DNA from: DATAEU01 sp046724395
Lineage (GTDB): Bacteria; Actinomycetota; UBA4738; HRBIN12
Direction: 5' to 3'
DNA: 8,942 nt
Assembly: GCA_046724395.1 (NCBI GenBank)
Contig: JBKOWM010000137.1
Location: 1 to 8,942, forward strand
The position numbers were made by a program, and so were the translations under genes. This document shows, one piece after another, positions 6,059-8,942 of this stretch (positions within the stretch are counted from its first letter, which is position 1; every line of letters starts with the position of its first letter). Under the pieces are notes generated by a model. That model did no database searches. It saw only the letters and a program-made list of their open reading frames with translations, and was not told where the DNA came from.

Positions 6059-6295
6059 ATGGAACGGCGTGCGGTCGGCGATGCAGGTCCTGTCCGGACA
6101 CGCGGCGGCGTGGACCTGCCGGAGGCCGATCGAAGGACGTCTACCGGCGCCTCGAGCATCACTACGGCGAGTTCGAAAAGGACCGCCGGACTTCGCCCGG
6201 ATAACCGAACACGTCCGCAATGAACGTATACGGGCGCGCATCTGCACCGCGAGTCGGATCGCCACGCGGAGCACGCCGACGATGTCCCGCCGTGA
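6059..6295 (+). pseudogene. Small charged protein broken by three one-base shifts
   Basis: ATG 6059 has an excellent ribosome site, GGGGAGG (6043-6049), nine bases upstream. The N-terminal frame reads MERRAVGDAGPV to VDLPEADR. Three added single bases then join KDVYRRLEHHYGEFEKD, PDFARITEHVRNERIRA and HLHRESDRHAEHADDVPP, ending at TGA 6293-6295. The first two shifts can be repaired by lengthening AA to AAA (near 6133) and CC to CCC (near 6187); the third lies near 6232-6240. The restored protein is about 79 residues, histidine-rich and charged, probably helical. No stop interrupts the restored reading. The family is not recognised. A chain of three shifts all of the same sign suggests base loss in the assembly rather than natural decay. 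Confidence 0.45.
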
Positions 6296-6323
6296 TGCGG
6301 GGAGTCGGGACCAGTAACCGGGG

Positions 6324-6356
6324 CGCGGAAGCGCCTAGCTCCTGGGGTCTTCCGCG
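6324..6356 (-). terminator. Weak hairpins at the end of the CxCG gene
   Basis: GGCGC-GGAA-GCGCC (6322-6335) forms a five-base stem that ends at the stop codon. CGCGGAAG (6324-6331) can instead pair with CTTCCGCG (6349-6356) over a 17-base loop. Neither has a T run on the minus strand. This may be a weak terminator or just GC-rich pairing. Confidence 0.3.
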
Positions 6357-6664
6357 TTCGCGACGTCCGCCGGCGTTCCCTGCCGCTCGAGGACGATCAC
6401 GAAGCGCTCAGACTCGTCCACGATGCGCTCAAGGTCTGGGGCCACAGGGTCCGCCGTCACCGCGAACTGTCGTGCCTTGCCCCGGACCTGTTCGTATTCG
6501 GGAACAGTGATGGCGATCAACCGCTCACAGGACTCCACGCCGCACTCGCACAGCATGCGAATGAACCCATCCGAACGAGCTTCCCCGTGCGCATCCTCGA
6601 TCCGCTCGTTGATCTCTCGGGAGGTCGCCTCGTTTCGAGCGACCCGCTCCTCGCGTCGGGTCAT
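6335..6664 (-). CDS. Conserved hypothetical protein with CxCG-x4-C motif
   Basis: This encodes 109 residues from ATG 6664 to TAG 6337-6335, intact. It starts with a charged helix (MTRREERVARNEATSREINE, residues 1-20). A compact core follows: MLCECGVESCERLIAITVPE (38-57), with Cys39, Cys41 and Cys46, then YEQVRGKARQFAVTADPVAP (57-76). The end is LERIVDESERFVIVLERQGT (78-97). I recognise this arrangement, 'F-CECG---C---I-LT--EYE-VR----F-V--GH--P--ERVV', from many uncharacterised proteins of Thermoleophilia and related actinobacteria. In several of those a His occupies the place of this protein's 'TADP'; here no His follows, so a fourth metal ligand is not obvious. The ribosome site is weak (GGGCGG). 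It is the best-preserved minus-strand gene of the window. Confidence 0.85.
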   Translation of the reverse strand: MTRREERVARNEATSREINERIEDAHGEARSDGFIRMLCECGVESCERLIAITVPEYEQVRGKARQFAVTADPVAPDLERIVDESERFVIVLERQGTPADVANAEDPRS

Positions 6665-7206
6665 CGCCGCCCAACTCTATCGAGAACGACGGGCCGACGC
6701 GCAGGTGCCGACGCCGAAGGCGCCTCGCACCTCGATGCGGCTCTCTCTCGGTATCCGGTGACATCCCCTGCAACGGGCGCGAGCAGCACAGCGCGGCGCG
6801 TGAACGCTCTCAGCGCCGACCGCTCGAGACCGGCGCGCATGATCGCGGGCGCGTGCCCGTTCGACCGGCGCGGGCCCCATCCGGTCACGGCGCGGGCCCC
6901 ATCCCGGTCACAGGCTGATCGCGTTGGGCGCGCTCGACCGCCAAGCGGCGATTCGATTGCTGTGTGAACTGACTTGTCGGGCGAATATTTGGTCGGCCAA
7001 GCCCGGGCTAGCTGCGGGTCAGCAACTGGACTGCCAGCCAGGCGAGGAATATGACGACAACACGACAACGCTATACTGCAGGTCAGAGACTTGTAGGGCC
7101 AGTGCGCGCCTCGCGACGGCTCGTTAGACGGTACGGCGGTGCTCGGTGCGAGCAGCAGACGGACCACTTTGGGAGCACATGGGACGTTGGATGGAGGTTG
7201 GCTCAG
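6665..7206. other. Intergenic stretch with a tandem repeat
   Basis: Between the minus-strand CxCG gene and the plus-strand gene at 7207 there are about 540 bases. I see a tandem repeat (6866-6910) and a TATACT box (7072-7077) with ATGACG 15 bases upstream as a poor -35. A plus-strand frame, 6924-7127, reads ALDRQAAIRLLCELTCRA and later QPGEEYDDNTTTLYCR, but it has no ribosome site and I do not call it a gene. Confidence 0.4.
6866..6910. repeat. Two-unit tandem repeat containing GGGCCC
   Basis: Unit 1 (6866-6887, 22 bases) and unit 2 (6888-6910, 23 bases) both start CGGCGCGGGCCCCATCC and end GGTCA. They differ by one extra C in unit 2. Each holds a palindromic GGGCCC. They lie between divergently oriented genes and could be a doubled protein-binding site or a recent slippage duplication. 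Confidence 0.75.
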
Positions 7207-7416
7207 ATGAGTGAACCAGCTCGAAAGGAGTCGGTTCGACCGGATAACGCGTACCTTCGCGCAGCAGGGTGGAATCGGGTTGGCGGTGCCGGCAGGGCTA
7301 CGATGTGGAGCCATCCCGACTACCCGTCGACCGTTATCTCCAGGGCTGCTGCACTTAGGTTTGAAGGCTGGTACACAACGCTGAGCGTTACTCCAACCTC
7401 CACATTCGCCGCTTAG
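7207..7416 (+). CDS. Small protein of unknown function (69 residues)
   Basis: ATG 7207 was chosen because GGAGG (7193-7197) lies nine bases upstream; the frame is open further 5' but without a ribosome site. The 69 residues read MSEPARKESVRPDNAYLRAA, then GWNRVGGAGRATMWSHPDYP and a hydrophobic-aromatic end around ALRFEGWYTTLSV. The pattern 'YL--AGW--------WSHPDYP' looks like a small alpha/beta domain in which a helix is followed by a short hairpin carrying W-x-HP. I recall similar motifs in phage- or plasmid-borne hypothetical proteins but cannot name the family. No cysteine, signal peptide or membrane segment. It stops 196 bases before the end of copy 3 of the CxxCG family, which runs toward it. 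Confidence 0.6.
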   Translation: MSEPARKESVRPDNAYLRAAGWNRVGGAGRATMWSHPDYPSTVISRAAALRFEGWYTTLSVTPTSTFAA

Positions 7417-7611
7417 TTACTCAACTCCTCAACCCGTCGCCGAGCAGCCTGTTTGCGATCGAATGACCTCGACTGACTTATCCTCCCCGGGCTTCGCCGT
7501 GGCAGGGTCTGGCAGCGATGTATGCAGCCGGCCTCGCTCGCGGAGGAGGACCCCGACGTCTTGTACGTGGATGAGACCCTGGACCGGCTAACACCGTCCC
7601 TTGGACGGCCG

Positions 7612-7930
7612 TCAACGTCGCGGCTTCGGCGTCGAGTGCGGCGCCGGTTCGGCATGCGCCCAGTGCCGGCCCCGGACGCCGAGTCCGCCGACGTAGTGGA
7701 CGGTCCGGCCGCAGACCCACGCACTCGAGGACCTCGCGTTCCAGTTCGCGCTCGAGAGCAGCTTTGATGCACAGAAGCTCAGCGGGCAGCTGCTTGACGT
7801 GAATCGTTAGGGGATTGGACCCGTCCAGCCCGGCCGCCATCGCCTCGTCGACGATCGCATCCGCGTTGGACGCCTGCTCGGTCATGCGGCGTACGGCGCG
7901 CTCAAGCACCTCGCGCTCGTCCGGCGTCAC
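7612..7930 (-). pseudogene. Small CxxCG/HW-motif protein, copy 3 (longest, one-base frameshift)
   Basis: From GTG 7930 the frame reads MTPDEREVLERAVRRMTEQA, SNADAIVDEAMAAGLDG, VKQLPAELLCIKAALERELE and REVLEC. In the GGG run complementary to CCC 7716-7718 one G is surplus. Removing it continues VVCGRTVHYVGGLGVRGRHW and AHAEPAPHSTPKPRR to TGA 7614-7612, about 105 residues. This is the best guide to the whole family: two charged helices, a CxxCG knuckle, an HY-VGG strand and an HWAHAEPAPH tail that together offer two Cys and up to four His as metal ligands. No function is known to me. Without the repair the frame runs on to 7478 as arginine-rich filler, so the repaired form is the natural one. 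The 32 bases to the divergent gene at 7963 leave little room for two promoters. Confidence 0.65.
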
Positions 7931-7962
7931 AGCCGAAGTGTAGTGGGGGCGTAGTACGTTCG

Positions 7963-8208
7963 ATGGCGTCCGTGTCTCGACTTCGGCGCTCGCCCTCGCT
8001 CGAAACCGAGCTCGTCAACGCCACCGACACCGAGGGTTGGTTGCGGTCGCGGCCGTGGCGTTCGCAGCAAGCGACGCCCGAGCTCGCCAACCTCATGGAG
8101 GCGGGACGCGCCTATAGAAGAATCGCTCGCGAGGTGATCGCCTCGGCACTCGTCATGCGCGGCGAGGAGAAGGACGGCGGGCCGCCCGCGAGAACTAGAG
8201 ACCGATGA
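7963..8208 (+). CDS. Small protein of unknown function, first of a coupled pair
   Basis: This is an 81-residue frame from ATG 7963 with high third-position GC. It reads RLRRSPSLETELVNATDTEG, WLRSRPWRSQQATPELANL and MEAGRAYRRIAREVIASALV, ending RGEEKDGGPPARTRDR. The centre is probably helical; no metal motif or membrane segment is seen. The ribosome site is poor (GGGGG 7944-7949, 13 bases off), so a later start is possible, for instance ATG 8095. Its TGA (8206-8208) overlaps an ATG at 8205 in the frame of the next gene. It diverges from copy 3 of the CxxCG family. Confidence 0.5.
   Translation: MASVSRLRRSPSLETELVNATDTEGWLRSRPWRSQQATPELANLMEAGRAYRRIAREVIASALVMRGEEKDGGPPARTRDR
8205..8208 (+). 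promoter_or_regulatory. ATGA stop-start overlap
   Basis: The stop of the 7963 gene and an ATG in the frame of the 8247 gene share four bases, the usual sign of translational coupling. The downstream start with the better ribosome site is ATG 8247, so coupling may be through read-in rather than direct restart. Confidence 0.4.
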
Positions 8209-8246
8209 TCGAGCCAAGTCAGGCAGACCTGAGTGAGGAGACTCGA

Positions 8247-8522
8247 ATGAGCGAGGACGACGATTGGGAGTCGCGGCCACTCAACAGCGCCGAGATCGAC
8301 AGGCTCAAAGCGCGCGCGTCGCGGCTCAGGTCACCCCCGCAACTTCCAGATGACCATTTCGCGAGCGGCCTGACACTGGTATACGAGCAGCCAGGAGCGA
8401 CAGGGTCAATCCCGGCTGCGGAGGCCGTCTCGGTACCGCGGGTACCGTGGGTCTCGCTGAAACATCAACCAGCGGGGAAGCACCCAGCCAGCCCGAAGGT
8501 GGCTTTCGCCCGCCGCACGTAA
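8247..8522 (+). CDS. Small protein of unknown function, second of a coupled pair
   Basis: This encodes 91 residues from ATG 8247, chosen for GAGGAG (8235-8240) six bases upstream; an alternative ATG at 8205 adds 14 residues. It begins with an acidic stretch, MSEDDDWESRPLNSAEIDRL, followed by a basic helix KARASRLRSPPQLPDDHFAS, the strand GLTLVYEQPG, and a proline/valine-rich tail (VSVPRVPWVSLKHQPAGK). The tail looks disordered. No domain recognised. It ends at TAA 8520-8522 inside a short hairpin. Confidence 0.6.
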   Translation: MSEDDDWESRPLNSAEIDRLKARASRLRSPPQLPDDHFASGLTLVYEQPGATGSIPAAEAVSVPRVPWVSLKHQPAGKHPASPKVAFARRT

Positions 8523-8536
8523 GGGATACTCCCTTT
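8521..8536 (+). terminator. Short hairpin at the stop codon
   Basis: AAGGGA (8521-8526) pairs with TCCCTT (8530-8535) over a three-base loop, beginning within the TAA of the 8247 gene and followed by one more T. A six-base stem with three T at its end is at best a weak terminator. Confidence 0.3.
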
Positions 8537-8617
8537 GACACCGAGCAACAATCAGCCAAACGGGTGGCCCTCCAGAAGACCTAGGGAGACGAGCACGGGG
8601 AGCGACTAGTCGACGGC

Positions 8618-8942
8618 CTATGCACGTCGCCGCAGCTTGCGCATTAACTTCGGCAATCCGCAAGGCGGCACTGAGATGGCGCGTGGTCGACGAAAATCGG
8701 CGTCGAGATGAGCGGGCAGATCGCCCTCCTGTGCGGCCTCAAGGGACTGCTCAAGGCCGTCCGCAAGTTCCTCGATAAGCGGGATTTCGCTCGGGCGAGC
8801 GAGTACGTCGACGACGCAATCGAGGTCCTTAGCTGCTGGCACGGCGCCGGCATGCTGTAGCCCGTCCGGCGAGATTCTTGCAGCCTCTTGCAACACGGCG
8901 TCGTATTCTGGACAAGTTCGGCGACGCGACGCCGCTTGCAAG
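8618..8942 (-). CDS. 3' part of an unknown gene running off the right edge
   Basis: The minus-strand frame is open from the window edge to TAG 8620-8618. Codon use is good in the last 70 codons: KDLDCVVDVLARPSEIPLIE, ELADGLEQSLEAAQEGDL, PAHLDADFRRPRAISVPP and CGLPKLMRKLRRRA. The protein is acidic and helical with a basic C-terminal tail. No start with a ribosome site is seen inside the window; GTG near 8904 is possible, but the gene probably begins beyond the edge or is broken there. No family recognised. Confidence 0.5.
   Translation of the reverse strand, partial: LQAASRRRTCPEYDAVLQEAARISPDGLQHAGAVPAAKDLDCVVDVLARPSEIPLIEELADGLEQSLEAAQEGDLPAHLDADFRRPRAISVPPCGLPKLMRKLRRRA

Noticed and set aside
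5486..6317. Open frames of over 230 codons on both strands (5486-6274 minus, 5604-6317 plus)
   Set aside because: Arginine-rich low-complexity translations, no ribosome sites, and they run across a terminator hairpin. Length alone is not evidence in GC-rich DNA.
6661..7314. 217-codon minus-strand frame
   Set aside because: Serine/proline/arginine filler overlapping the supported gene at 7207; no start signal.
8603..8612. Palindrome CGACTAGTCG
   Set aside because: Ten bases without a loop or flanking extension; expected by chance in a window of this size.
8880..8942. Repeated TTGCAAG/TTGCAG words at the right edge
   Set aside because: Words of six or seven bases without regular spacing do not form a repeat array.

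Overview
The window looks like a stretch of accessory DNA from a high-GC actinobacterium. The evidence is GC-rich codons with G or C in the third position, GTG starts beside ATG, GGAGG-type ribosome sites, and small cysteine-motif proteins of a kind I associate with Thermoleophilia (Gaiellales/Solirubrobacterales). The lineage is an inference from protein style; no rRNA or marker gene is present. There is no long gene, tRNA, rRNA, transposase, integrase or CRISPR array. The content is small proteins of about 55-160 residues on both strands, separated by stretches with little coding signal.

Layout. 1-640: a broken copy (68-338) of a small CxxCG/HW protein family, an inverted fragment of the same family at the left edge, and a convergent 'DDPDD' reading frame. 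641-1754: no gene I can support. 1755-2371: a 62-residue helical protein (+) facing a minus-strand pair of tiny zinc-binding proteins. 2646-3039: a second, shorter family copy facing another DDPDD frame. 3172-3649: a secreted protein broken by frameshifts, converging on a minus-strand pair (3646-4025) of a MerR/AlpA-like DNA-binding protein and a coupled small protein. 4162-5061: weak small frames plus one well-supported 56-residue gene. 5240-5629: an intact ABM-type monooxygenase-fold gene with a textbook UUCG terminator. 5951-6295: small genes, one restored by three one-base additions. 6335-6664 (-): an intact conserved CxCG protein. 6866-6910: a tandem repeat. 7207-7416: a 69-residue protein. 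7612-7930 (-): the third and longest copy of the family, split by one extra G. 7963-8522: two coupled small genes. 8618-8942 (-): the 3' part of a gene running off the right edge.

How it fits together. The strongest pattern is the repeated CxxCG/HW family: three recognisable copies plus one fragment. In two, perhaps three, cases a frame with a DDPDD motif lies downstream on the opposite strand. I cannot assign a function to either. The second pattern is that at least six otherwise convincing genes are interrupted by one-base shifts, often in short homopolymers and without in-frame stops in the restored protein. This points to residual assembly indels at least as much as to genuine decay, and the true gene set may be larger than the intact frames show.
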